Shown piece after piece: positions 39,780-45,957 of a DNA stretch of 45,957 nucleotides. The stretch is taken from the NCBI GenBank assembly GCA_944324635.1, contig CALUXC010000009.1, positions 1-45,957 of the forward strand. The letters are read 5' to 3'. Position 1 is the first letter of the stretch. Each line of letters begins with the position of its first letter. The position numbers were made by a program, and so were the translations under genes. The notes below the pieces were generated by a model, which did no database searches, had not been told where the DNA came from, and saw only the letters and a program-made list of their open reading frames with translations. Origin of the DNA: Candidatus Avelusimicrobium intestinipullorum. Lineage in GTDB: Bacteria; Elusimicrobiota; Elusimicrobia; Elusimicrobiales; Elusimicrobiaceae.

Positions 39780-41159
39780 ATGCAATCCGGAAGCTTTTTA
39801 GACCGCGTAAAAATTTACGTTACCGCCGGTAAAGGCGGGGACGGCTGTTTGTCTTTCCGCCGCGAAAAATTCATTGAATTTGGCGGCCCCAACGGCGGCT
39901 GTGGCGGTAAAGGGGGAGACGTTATCCTTCGTGCCGAACCGAACCTAACCACCCTTTTGGAGCTGGCCTACAACCCGCATATTGAGGCTCAAAACGGCGA
40001 AAAAGGCGGCACCTATAACAAAACTGGCCGCGCCGGAGAAGACCGGATTGTACTGGTTCCCTGTGGAACGATTGTAAAAAAAGATGACCAAATCGTGGCC
40101 GATTTAACGCGCCCCGGGCAGGAATTTACCGTGGCCAAAGGCGGCATGGGCGGCCGCGGCAACCAGTCTTTCAAAACGCGCAACAACACCGCCCCGCACA
40201 TTGCCGAAAACGGCCAGCCGGGCGAAGAAGTAACCTTGATTTTGGAACTGAAAGTACTGGCGGACTTGGGCCTGGTGGGATTTCCCAACGCGGGCAAAAG
40301 CACCTTTTTAAGCCGCATTTCGGCGGCACGGCCGCGCATTGCGGATTATCCGTTCACCACGCTAAACCCCAACTTGGGCATTACGCTGCACAAAAACGTC
40401 AGCTTCGCTACGGCGGACATTCCCGGTATCATTGAGGGTGCCAGCGAAGGCAAAGGGTTGGGATATCAGTTCTTAAAGCACATTGAACGCACGCGCGTGC
40501 TATTGCACCTGGTGGACCCGGACGGGTTTGACGGCATGAATGCGGAAAAATCCGTCAAAGTAATTGAAAACGAATTAAAAACGTTTGATAAAAAGCTGTT
40601 TGATAAGCCGCGCATTATTGCGGTAAACAAAATGGATTTGCCTTCCGCGCAGAAAGCATACGAAACGCTGAAAAAGAAATTCAAAAAGCATAAAGTGATG
40701 CTCATGTCTGCCGCGACGGGCGAAGGCGTCAACGCCGTACTGGACGAAGTGGTAAAAATTTTGGCCGCCACCCCGGTGGAAATGCCCGTGGTGGAAGAAA
40801 AAACGGCCGTTACCCACAAGGTGGAACCGATTTTCTCCATCAGCCGCGATGAAGAAGACGTCATTCACATTACCGGCAAAAAGGTAGTGGAATTTATCGC
40901 CATGACAAACTTCAGCCAGCCCGAAGCGGTGGCACGCCTGCGCGGGATTTTCAAGAAAATCGGTCTTGAAAAAGCCCTCCTCAAGTTTGGCGTGCAGGAC
41001 GGCGACACCCTGGTAGTGGGCGGACGCGAATTTGAATGGAACGGGGATTTTGACAACGAAGCCCCCACCGCGCCCGAGCATGCCGGCTATAAACGCCGCG
41101 AAACCAAACAGGAACGTTTGGAAAAACGCCGCGCCAGACGCCAGGCCAAGCTGAAATAA
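39780..41159 (+). CDS. obgE: GTPase ObgE/CgtA
   Basis: 459 aa with the three Obg domains. The Gly-rich OBG fold spans about 1-158 (GGDGCLSFRREK, FGGPNGGCGGKGGDV, GGRGNQSF). The G domain includes the P-loop GFPNAGKSTFLS, switch DYPFTTLNPNLG, DIPGIIEGA and NKMD. The C-terminal OCT domain covers about 345-425 (DVIHITGKKVVEF...GDTLVVGGREFEW), followed by a basic tail. Obg acts in 50S assembly and the (p)ppGpp response. SD AAGAGGA precedes the ATG, and a hairpin CCGCGC/GCGCGG (about 39,750-39,768) lies just upstream of it. Confidence 0.97.
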   Translation: MQSGSFLDRVKIYVTAGKGGDGCLSFRREKFIEFGGPNGGCGGKGGDVILRAEPNLTTLLELAYNPHIEAQNGEKGGTYNKTGRAGEDRIVLVPCGTIVKKDDQIVADLTRPGQEFTVAKGGMGGRGNQSFKTRNNTAPHIAENGQPGEEVTLILELKVLADLGLVGFPNAGKSTFLSRISAARPRIADYPFTTLNPNLGITLHKNVSFATADIPGIIEGASEGKGLGYQFLKHIERTRVLLHLVDPDGFDGMNAEKSVKVIENELKTFDKKLFDKPRIIAVNKMDLPSAQKAYETLKKKFKKHKVMLMSAATGEGVNAVLDEVVKILAATPVEMPVVEEKTAVTHKVEPIFSISRDEEDVIHITGKKVVEFIAMTNFSQPEAVARLRGIFKKIGLEKALLKFGVQDGDTLVVGGREFEWNGDFDNEAPTAPEHAGYKRRETKQERLEKRRARRQAKLK

Positions 41160-41174
41160 AGCTTTTATCCAACA

Positions 41175-41201
41175 AAAAGGCGCCCCAAAAGGGCGCCTTT
41201 T
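41175..41201. terminator. Bidirectional terminator after obgE and the protease gene
   Basis: The 11-bp stem AAAAGGCGCCC/GGGCGCCTTTT has a 5-nt loop between convergent genes. The flanking T- and A-runs are short. Confidence 0.8.
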
Positions 41202-41217
41202 GCTTTGTGGAGCAAAA

Positions 41218-42225
41218 TTATTTAATGGCTCTGTGGCTGTTTACCCAATCCACCGCCTGCACAACACCGGAAAAGTTGCGATGCGATTTTTTGACAAAAG
41301 AAGGGTACGCGTCCTTCCAATCCAGCTTATAATAGTCGCTTCCCATCACGCCTTCCATAAAAGAGGCCAATTCGCGGTTAAAAACGGGGAACATGAAGTA
41401 TTCTTCTTCTTTGGCTCCCTTGGTCCCCGGCGCACGGACCGCCGTTAAATTGGCCGATATAATGCCAATTAACTCGCCCGTATTGGTCATCACGCCAGAA
41501 CCGCTCATGCCCTGCCGAACGCCAAAGTTATTGGTGTATGCAAAGCCCAATTCTTTTACATAGTACACGGGATACGGATCCGGTTTGATTTCGCGTTTCC
41601 CGCCAAAAATAGAAATGACGGAAAGATCGCGGTCTATAAGGTAGTTGCCTTCGTCAAACAGAACCAAAGGCGGAAATTCGGGGCTGACAATACGCCTATA
41701 CTGCCGCGCCGCTTGCGGGTTTTGCTCCAAAAATGCCGCAAATTCCTGCTTGGTAACGGCCAAATTATATTTCCGTTTGCCGGCCGGCCGGCGGTAATAG
41801 GTTTGGGGGGCGCGGTCCAAATCCAGGCGGATAAGGGCCAAATCGTTTTGCACCATCTTTCCTTCCGTAAACTGCGGGTGAATAAAAACAGCCGGACGTT
41901 TGGACGTGTGCGTCACGCGGGCCATGGCGGAAACAGGCTGTTCCAGTAAATCCATTTGTATGGTGCACCCATTTTTACAATGCTTTTTAACACAATGCGC
42001 CGCGGTGGCAAACCATCTGCGCCCAATACGAGTAGCCTGGCATTTGCCGGCCGAAACGCTTTTTTTGCCCGTTGGCGTAACGTAATATTCAAAAGTATGG
42101 TAAAAATCTTCTTTGCGGGTGTGTTTGTCTTCGTCCGTTACGGAAATCACGTTCACCTGCGCGCACACCGGCAACGCCGCGGCAAAGCACCCTAAAATAA
42201 TCAGCCGTTGAAGTATCTTTTTCAT
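41218..42225 (-). CDS. Secreted trypsin-like serine protease
   Basis: 335 aa with a signal peptide (MKKILQRLIILG..., cleavage likely near PVCAQ, residue 23). The chymotrypsin-fold catalytic triad can be read: His77 in FATAAHC, Asp128 in NDLALIRL and Ser241 in RQGMSGSGV. Cysteine pairs near residues 62-87 may form disulfides. It should act in the periplasm or outside the cell. It lies 13 bp downstream of the secreted ChaN/Tiki-like gene, so the two form an operon, both exported. Target unknown. Confidence 0.9.
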   Translation of the reverse strand: MKKILQRLIILGCFAAALPVCAQVNVISVTDEDKHTRKEDFYHTFEYYVTPTGKKSVSAGKCQATRIGRRWFATAAHCVKKHCKNGCTIQMDLLEQPVSAMARVTHTSKRPAVFIHPQFTEGKMVQNDLALIRLDLDRAPQTYYRRPAGKRKYNLAVTKQEFAAFLEQNPQAARQYRRIVSPEFPPLVLFDEGNYLIDRDLSVISIFGGKREIKPDPYPVYYVKELGFAYTNNFGVRQGMSGSGVMTNTGELIGIISANLTAVRAPGTKGAKEEEYFMFPVFNRELASFMEGVMGSDYYKLDWKDAYPSFVKKSHRNFSGVVQAVDWVNSHRAIK

Positions 42226-42238
42226 CTCTTAATCCTAC

Positions 42239-43381
42239 TTATTTTCCTGATATAGGGAACACTAATCCCCCGTCAAATCCGCTTAAAACGCGGTAAAAGC
42301 TGTTGCGCGGCCATTGCAGTAGCAGGGGGCCTTCCCCGTTTTGTGCTTGGGCAAAAGGTTCATCTTGCATGACATTGCCAAAAGGCAAGTCTTTGCCCAA
42401 GTCTTTAGCCAGCAGCTGCAATACATATACCTGCGAAGAAGCATTGGCCAACGTAAAAGGTGCCCGATAATGCACATGCATATTGCCGGTGTAAATAAAG
42501 AATATGGCCTCGGGTTCGCGCTGGCGTACGTCCTCTATAATCCGCCGCCAATGCTCGTTGCGCTGTTTCATGCCATAAACCGACTCTACTTGCCTAAACG
42601 AAGGCGAAATCAACCGCTGGTGATTGCGGAAATAGCGTTCATCTTCCAGCCCAATTACGTCTATACCGCGTTTAAGAAATTTATCTAAAAACCGAAAATC
42701 CGGACTCACCCGCCTATAGCGAAGCGCCAGCGTAGAAACCGGCCACCCCGTTTTTTCCGATAAGGGCAATGTTCTGTCAAACACAAATTCCGTTAAAACG
42801 ATAATCTTGCGATGCGGGTATTTCTTCTGGTATTGATACACCAGCGTTTCAAACGCTTCCCGAAGCGGAGCAAAACCATGTTCTTCCCCTACAAAAATGT
42901 ATTTTGCTTCCGCAGGAATGAGCCCGGCATAATCCGGCCTGTGGGTTAGCTGCGTCACTTTCAGCTCGCGCAGCATTTCTTCCTTTTGCCTTAACATTAA
43001 AGCCAAATCCCGCCGAACAATTTCATACCACCTTAACGCCAGGCGGTCATTTTTCAGATTAAATTCCAAATCTTCCTGCGAAAATCCCCCCGACTTTATT
43101 TTAGCGCTGCACACAGCCATATTTTGGCATGGCAATTTCCACCCTTCCGTAGGAATCATCACCTTCCCGGTTCTGCGCGCCGAAGCGGCAAGGACCGCTT
43201 GTTGTCTTTTTAATTGGATTTGTATCGTCCGTTCCACATTGGTGGCCGTTGTGGAAGGCAGGCGGCTGGTGCCGGGTCCCAGCACTTTGCGCACAGCGGT
43301 TTTCCAACCGCCGCCCCCCGGCCCCGCATATACGGGAACGGTTACGCTGAGTAGAAATAGAAAAGTGAGGAAAATGCGCAT
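42239..43381 (-). CDS. Secreted ChaN/Tiki/EreA-superfamily-like protein
   Basis: 380 aa with a signal peptide (cleavage near VYAG, residue 19). The C-terminal domain (from about 155) shows the layout of the ChaN-like haem-binding, Tiki and erythromycin-esterase superfamily: FVGEEHG (residues 164-169), a strand IIVLTEFVFDR, VIGLEDERY, and IFFIYTGNMHVHY (293-305), with paired acidic and His residues that could bind metal or haem. The N-terminal part (20-150) is helical and not recognised. It is transcribed with the downstream trypsin-like protease from a TTGCGT-17-TACAAT promoter at 43,396-43,424. Function is unknown. Confidence 0.7.
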   Translation of the reverse strand: MRIFLTFLFLLSVTVPVYAGPGGGGWKTAVRKVLGPGTSRLPSTTATNVERTIQIQLKRQQAVLAASARRTGKVMIPTEGWKLPCQNMAVCSAKIKSGGFSQEDLEFNLKNDRLALRWYEIVRRDLALMLRQKEEMLRELKVTQLTHRPDYAGLIPAEAKYIFVGEEHGFAPLREAFETLVYQYQKKYPHRKIIVLTEFVFDRTLPLSEKTGWPVSTLALRYRRVSPDFRFLDKFLKRGIDVIGLEDERYFRNHQRLISPSFRQVESVYGMKQRNEHWRRIIEDVRQREPEAIFFIYTGNMHVHYRAPFTLANASSQVYVLQLLAKDLGKDLPFGNVMQDEPFAQAQNGEGPLLLQWPRNSFYRVLSGFDGGLVFPISGK

Positions 43382-43395
43382 AACGCTCTCTCTTC

Positions 43396-43424
43396 ATTGT
43401 AACAAGAACCCTCTTTGTACGCAA
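43396..43424 (-). promoter_or_regulatory. Promoter of the ChaN-like/protease operon
   Basis: TTGCGT (43,419-43,424), 17-bp spacer ending in TGT, TACAAT (43,396-43,401). A perfect 10-bp inverted repeat CCAAATCTTA/TAAGATTTGG lies just upstream (about 43,431-43,463) and could be an operator. Confidence 0.6.
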
Positions 43425-43524
43425 GCCCCGCCAAATCTTATCTTTCTTTCCCGTAAGATTTGGTCCTTAGTACCGCAAACGACTTTTATTTCTCTGGGCC
43501 TAAGCGTCAAACTGAATTGGGGAA

Positions 43525-43553
43525 TAAAAAACCCCGCCTGTAAAGGCGGGGTT
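43525..43553 (-). terminator. Terminator after rplA
   Basis: The 9-bp stem AACCCCGCC/GGCGGGGTT is followed by T6 on the minus strand, 19 bp beyond rplA. It ends the secE-nusG-rplK-rplA transcript instead of letting it run on into rplJ. Confidence 0.9.
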
Positions 43554-43571
43554 AAATGCAAAAGAGAACAA

Positions 43572-44246
43572 CTATTTGTGGGTAACGAATACACCAGGGC
43601 CCATCGTAGAGCTAAGAGAAATGCTCTGCACATAAACCCCTTTGGAGGTGCTCGGTTTTACGCGAAGGATAGTGTCCATAACGGCTTTTGCGTTTTCAAC
43701 CAATTTGGCGGCGTCAAAAGACGCTTTACCAATGATGGCGTGCACGATACCATAAGCGTCGGCTTTGAATTCAATGCGGCCGGCTTTCAAGGCTTTAATG
43801 GTGTTGGCCAAATCAAAGGTAACGGTGCCGCTCTTCGGGTTCGGCATCAAACCGCGCGGACCCAAGATTTTGGCGGCTTTGGCCAGGTCTTTCATCGTGT
43901 CGGGAGTGGCAACCAAGACGTCAAAGTCAATTTTGCCTTTCAATACTTCGTCCACGATGTCTTCGCAGCCGACTCTGTCGGCCCCGGCAGCCTGCGCTTC
44001 TTGCAAGTGTTCGCCTTTGGCAATCACGGCAATGCGTTTGGTTTTACCGGTACCATGCGGCAACGCCACAGTGGTGCGGACCTGCTGATCAGCCTTTTTG
44101 GTATCAATGCCCAGTTTCACGTGGATTTCAACGGTTTCGTCGAATTTGGCTTTGGCGTTTTCTTTTACGATTTTAGCGCCTTCTTCCAACGTGTAAACTT
44201 TGGACTTATCGTAAGCTTTTTGAGCTGCTTCCATTCTTTTTCCCAT
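43572..44246 (-). CDS. rplA: 50S ribosomal protein L1
   Basis: 224 aa with the L1 core: AKFDETVEIHVKLGIDTKK near the N-terminus, TVALPHGTGKTKRIAV, and the signature LGPRGLMPNPKSGTV. L1 forms the mobile stalk that helps E-site tRNA leave, and it represses its own operon in other bacteria. It follows rplK after 53 bp that contain a small hairpin (GGGCG/CGCCC). In most bacteria rplJ would follow; here a terminator does. Confidence 0.98.
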   Translation of the reverse strand: MGKRMEAAQKAYDKSKVYTLEEGAKIVKENAKAKFDETVEIHVKLGIDTKKADQQVRTTVALPHGTGKTKRIAVIAKGEHLQEAQAAGADRVGCEDIVDEVLKGKIDFDVLVATPDTMKDLAKAAKILGPRGLMPNPKSGTVTFDLANTIKALKAGRIEFKADAYGIVHAIIGKASFDAAKLVENAKAVMDTILRVKPSTSKGVYVQSISLSSTMGPGVFVTHK

Positions 44247-44299
44247 CTAAATACTCCTTAGGTAGTAACGGGCGTTGTCGCCCTCCCTCAAGTTAAAAT

Positions 44300-44734
44300 T
44301 TATTTTACTACGTCTACACCCATGCTGCGGCAGGTGCCTTTTACCATCTCGGCGGCCTGTTTGATGTCTTTGGTGTTCAAATCGGGCAGTTTCTGAGCCG
44401 CGATTTTTTCGCACTGAGCTTGGGTGATCTTGCCGACTTTATCTTTGTGCGGCGCGCCGGAACCTTTCGCCAGGCCCAGCTCTTTGATAATCAGCACAGC
44501 CATAGGCGGCATCTTGGTGATGAAGGTGAAAGAGCGGTCTTCGTAAACGGTGATGATGACCGGAATCTTGATACCTTTTTCCATTTTAGCCGTCTTGGCG
44601 TTGAATTGTTTGCAGAATTCCATGATGTTTACACCATGCTGGCCCAAGGCCGGACCCACAGGCGGGGCCGGGTTGGCGGCACCAGCGGGAATCTGCAGCT
44701 TGATGTAACCTTTAATTTTTTTCTCTTTTGCCAT
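44300..44734 (-). CDS. rplK: 50S ribosomal protein L11
   Basis: 144 aa: the N-terminal thiostrepton-type domain ([20 protein letters not shown], then [14 protein letters not shown]) and a C-terminal rRNA-binding domain ([22 protein letters not shown]). L11 forms the GTPase-associated centre with L10/L12 and is needed for RelA activation in organisms that have RelA. It sits 44 bp downstream of nusG and upstream of rplA. Confidence 0.98.
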   Translation of the reverse strand: MAKEKKIKGYIKLQIPAGAANPAPPVGPALGQHGVNIMEFCKQFNAKTAKMEKGIKIPVIITVYEDRSFTFITKMPPMAVLIIKELGLAKGSGAPHKDKVGKITQAQCEKIAAQKLPDLNTKDIKQAAEMVKGTCRSMGVDVVK

Positions 44735-44778
44735 TTTGTTGTTACTCCATATTTTTTACTGCTTTACTGCGGTAAAAT

Positions 44779-45312
44779 CTAGTTCTTTTCCACTTGCAGG
44801 AAGTCCACTTCCACAGGGGTGGCGCGGTCAAACACCGTCACCATCACTTTCAGTTTGTTCTTCTGCTCGTTTACTTCTTCCACTACACCGATAAAGTGCT
44901 TGAACGGGCCTTCCGTAATGCGTACGCTTTCGCCGCGTTCAAATTCCACCACGTGTTTGGGCTTGCCGGAGGTATTGTCCGTAAGTTCCACGATACCGGC
45001 GATTTCTTCTTCCGGCAACGGCACCGGGTTGGGATCACCCAAGAAACCGGTCACGCCCGTGATGCTTTTAATAAACCAATACGCTTCGCTGGTCATGTTC
45101 ATCTGTACCAGCACGTAGCCAGGGAAAAATTTCCGTTTGCGCAAAATTTTCTTGTTTTGTTTGACTTCTACGACTTCTTCGGTGGGAACTAATACTTGAA
45201 AAACGCGGTCACCGAAACCTTGGATTTCGATGTTGAGCAGAATTTTTTCTCTTACCTTATCTTCGTGCCCCGTCTGGGTATGCACGACATACCAAGCTTT
45301 TTCTTCAGACAT
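44779..45312 (-). CDS. nusG: Transcription termination/antitermination protein NusG
   Basis: 177 aa: the NGN domain (WYVVHTQTGHEDKVREKI...FFPGYVLVQM) and the C-terminal KOW domain (RGESVRITEGPFKHFIGVV). NusG binds RNA polymerase, supports processivity and links it to Rho or the ribosome. Its ATG overlaps the secE stop by one base (TAATG), the classic coupled secE-nusG pair. Confidence 0.97.
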   Translation of the reverse strand: MSEEKAWYVVHTQTGHEDKVREKILLNIEIQGFGDRVFQVLVPTEEVVEVKQNKKILRKRKFFPGYVLVQMNMTSEAYWFIKSITGVTGFLGDPNPVPLPEEEIAGIVELTDNTSGKPKHVVEFERGESVRITEGPFKHFIGVVEEVNEQKNKLKVMVTVFDRATPVEVDFLQVEKN

Positions 45313-45500
45313 TAACGGCCCCCAACCACAAAACCAAGCACTTTGGTGAGCCCAAAGTCAATGACGCTGACATACGCCGACACCAACGCCACCACAATTG
45401 CCACTAGGATAGTGGACTGTACCACTTCCTGTCTGGAAAGCCAGGTGGATTTCTTCAGCTCACCTACGGACTGCTTCAGAAAATTGATTGCTTTATTCAT
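45312..45500 (-). CDS. secE: Preprotein translocase subunit SecE
   Basis: 62 aa, the short one-helix SecE: an amphipathic N-terminal segment with VGELKKSTWLSRQEVVQST, then one membrane helix (about 30-50). It completes the SecYEG channel. It follows tRNA-Trp by 31 bp, and its stop overlaps the nusG start. Confidence 0.95.
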   Translation of the reverse strand: MNKAINFLKQSVGELKKSTWLSRQEVVQSTILVAIVVALVSAYVSVIDFGLTKVLGFVVGGR

Positions 45501-45531
45501 AGAAAATATCCATTTTCCTTGGTATAAAACC

Positions 45532-45606
45532 TGGCAGGAGCGGAAGGACTCGAACCTTCAGTCCCGGTTTTGGAGACCGGTGGTTTACCAGTTAACCGAC
45601 GCTCCC
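45532..45606 (-). tRNA. tRNA-Trp (anticodon CCA)
   Basis: The cloverleaf is complete with acceptor GGGAGCG/CGCTCCT, discriminator G73 and an encoded 3' CCA. The anticodon loop is TCTCCAAAA. It is placed between rpmG and secE and is therefore probably co-transcribed with them, as in many bacteria. It is the only one of the three tRNAs here with CCA encoded. Confidence 0.96.
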
Positions 45607-45615
45607 ACAAAAATC

Positions 45616-45774
45616 TTAGGCTTTGCCTTCTTTGTGTTTGGTGCTCTTGCCGCATTTCTTGCAGAACTTGTTGAGCTCCAATTTGTATTCTTTCTTTTTG
45701 CCGCGCACTTGATAGTAGTTTTTGTTTTTGCATTCAGAGCAAATCAGCGCGATCGTTAATCTTTCACTTGCCAT
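45616..45774 (-). CDS. rpmG: 50S ribosomal protein L33 (zinc type)
   Basis: 52 aa read directly from the minus strand: MASERLTIALICSECKNKNY, then a Lys-rich middle, ending FCKKCGKSTKHKEGKA. The two CxxC pairs (CSEC and CKKC) mark the zinc-containing L33 form. It sits between tuf and tRNA-Trp in the conserved tuf-rpmG-trnW-secE-nusG order. Confidence 0.95.
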   Translation of the reverse strand: MASERLTIALICSECKNKNYYQVRGKKKEYKLELNKFCKKCGKSTKHKEGKA

Positions 45775-45832
45775 CTTTCGTATCCTTAAATGGAGGGGCT
45801 AACCCTCAAAGTTTCGCAAGTTCACGATATCC

Positions 45833-45859
45833 GCGGGGGCATTGGTTAGATGCCCCCGC
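45833..45859 (-). promoter_or_regulatory. GC-rich hairpin between tuf and rpmG
   Basis: A perfect 10-bp stem GCGGGGGCAT/ATGCCCCCGC closes a 7-nt loop about 23 bp downstream of the tuf stop. No T-run follows it, so read-through into rpmG is expected. It is of the same kind as the fusA-tuf hairpin at the other end of the window and may protect or process the abundant tuf mRNA. Confidence 0.5.
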
Positions 45860-45881
45860 CACAGTGAACTAAACAATTTTA

Positions 45882-45957
45882 CTACTCAATAATTTTGGTT
45901 ACAACGCCGGCGCCTACCGTATGACCGCCTTCGCGGATAGCGAAGCGCAAGCCTTCT
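45882..45957 (-). CDS. tuf: Elongation factor Tu, C-terminal fragment (runs off the right edge)
   Basis: The last 24 codons are visible and read EGLRFAIREGGHTVGAGVVT followed by KIIE and a TAG stop, the standard EF-Tu end. It lies upstream of rpmG, trnW and secE, so this is the tufB-type copy. The fragment at positions 1-76 belongs to another copy behind fusA. Both are on the minus strand. Confidence 0.95.
   Translation of the reverse strand, partial: EGLRFAIREGGHTVGAGVVTKIIE

Overview
This is a bacterial chromosomal segment of moderate GC content, mostly housekeeping genes. It carries one complete rRNA operon (16S - tRNA-Ile - tRNA-Ala - 23S - 5S), the beta and beta' RNA polymerase genes, the str genes, and parts of two tuf genes. 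The gene content and the 16S sequence suggest a host-associated member of the Elusimicrobiota (Elusimicrobiaceae-like). That placement is inferred by recall and was not searched. The genes present (sodium-driven amino-acid symport, glycogen precursor synthesis, ThyX, iron-sulfur oxidoreductases, no respiratory complexes) fit a small-genome anaerobic fermenter.

Layout, left to right. (1) 1-12,476, minus strand: rplJ - rplL - rpoB - rpoC - rpsL - rpsG - fusA - tuf. The set starts from a promoter and an L10-type leader at about 12,480-12,730. (2) 12,812-15,019, minus: a DUF3089 lipoprotein, then a GNAT acetyltransferase and a LysE/RhtB exporter that overlap by four bases. (3) 15,204-20,690, minus: the rRNA operon. 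Upstream of it (20,691-22,182) is a gene-free stretch with five tandem sigma70-type promoters, a Z-DNA-prone tract and a candidate small RNA. (4) 22,183-30,798, mostly plus: a squalene/phytoene synthase-like enzyme, an AGCS symporter, an orphan structured RNA, mazG (minus), a secreted protein of unknown function, thyX, glgC, a low-GC chloramphenicol acetyltransferase gene, phoH-like and ybeY. (5) 30,850-35,336, minus: a GlcD-GlcE fusion, a GlcF-like Fe-S protein and a GAF/HD-GYP protein, tightly spaced. (6) 35,415-41,159, mostly plus: a PPP-type phosphatase, mnmA, dnaJ (minus), rplU, rpmA, a small basic ORF and obgE. (7) 41,218-43,381, minus: a secreted trypsin-like protease and a secreted ChaN/Tiki-like protein. 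(8) 43,572-45,957, minus: tuf (3' end) - rpmG - tRNA-Trp - secE - nusG - rplK - rplA, closed by a terminator.

The widespread rplKAJL-rpoBC block is therefore split between rplA and rplJ by about 31 kb that includes the rRNA operon. The two halves are oriented alike and each is bounded by a tuf gene at a window edge. Almost all of the transcription and translation machinery runs on the minus strand, which suggests that this is the leading strand.

The points most worth a second look are two orphan structured RNAs with their own promoters and terminators, a histone-H1-like tail on ribosomal protein L27, a GlcF homologue that has lost its CCG-domain cysteines beside a GlcD-GlcE fusion and an HD-GYP protein, several promoters lying almost on top of start codons (possible leaderless mRNAs), and the acquired cat gene. 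I found no CRISPR array, prophage, insertion sequence or defence island.
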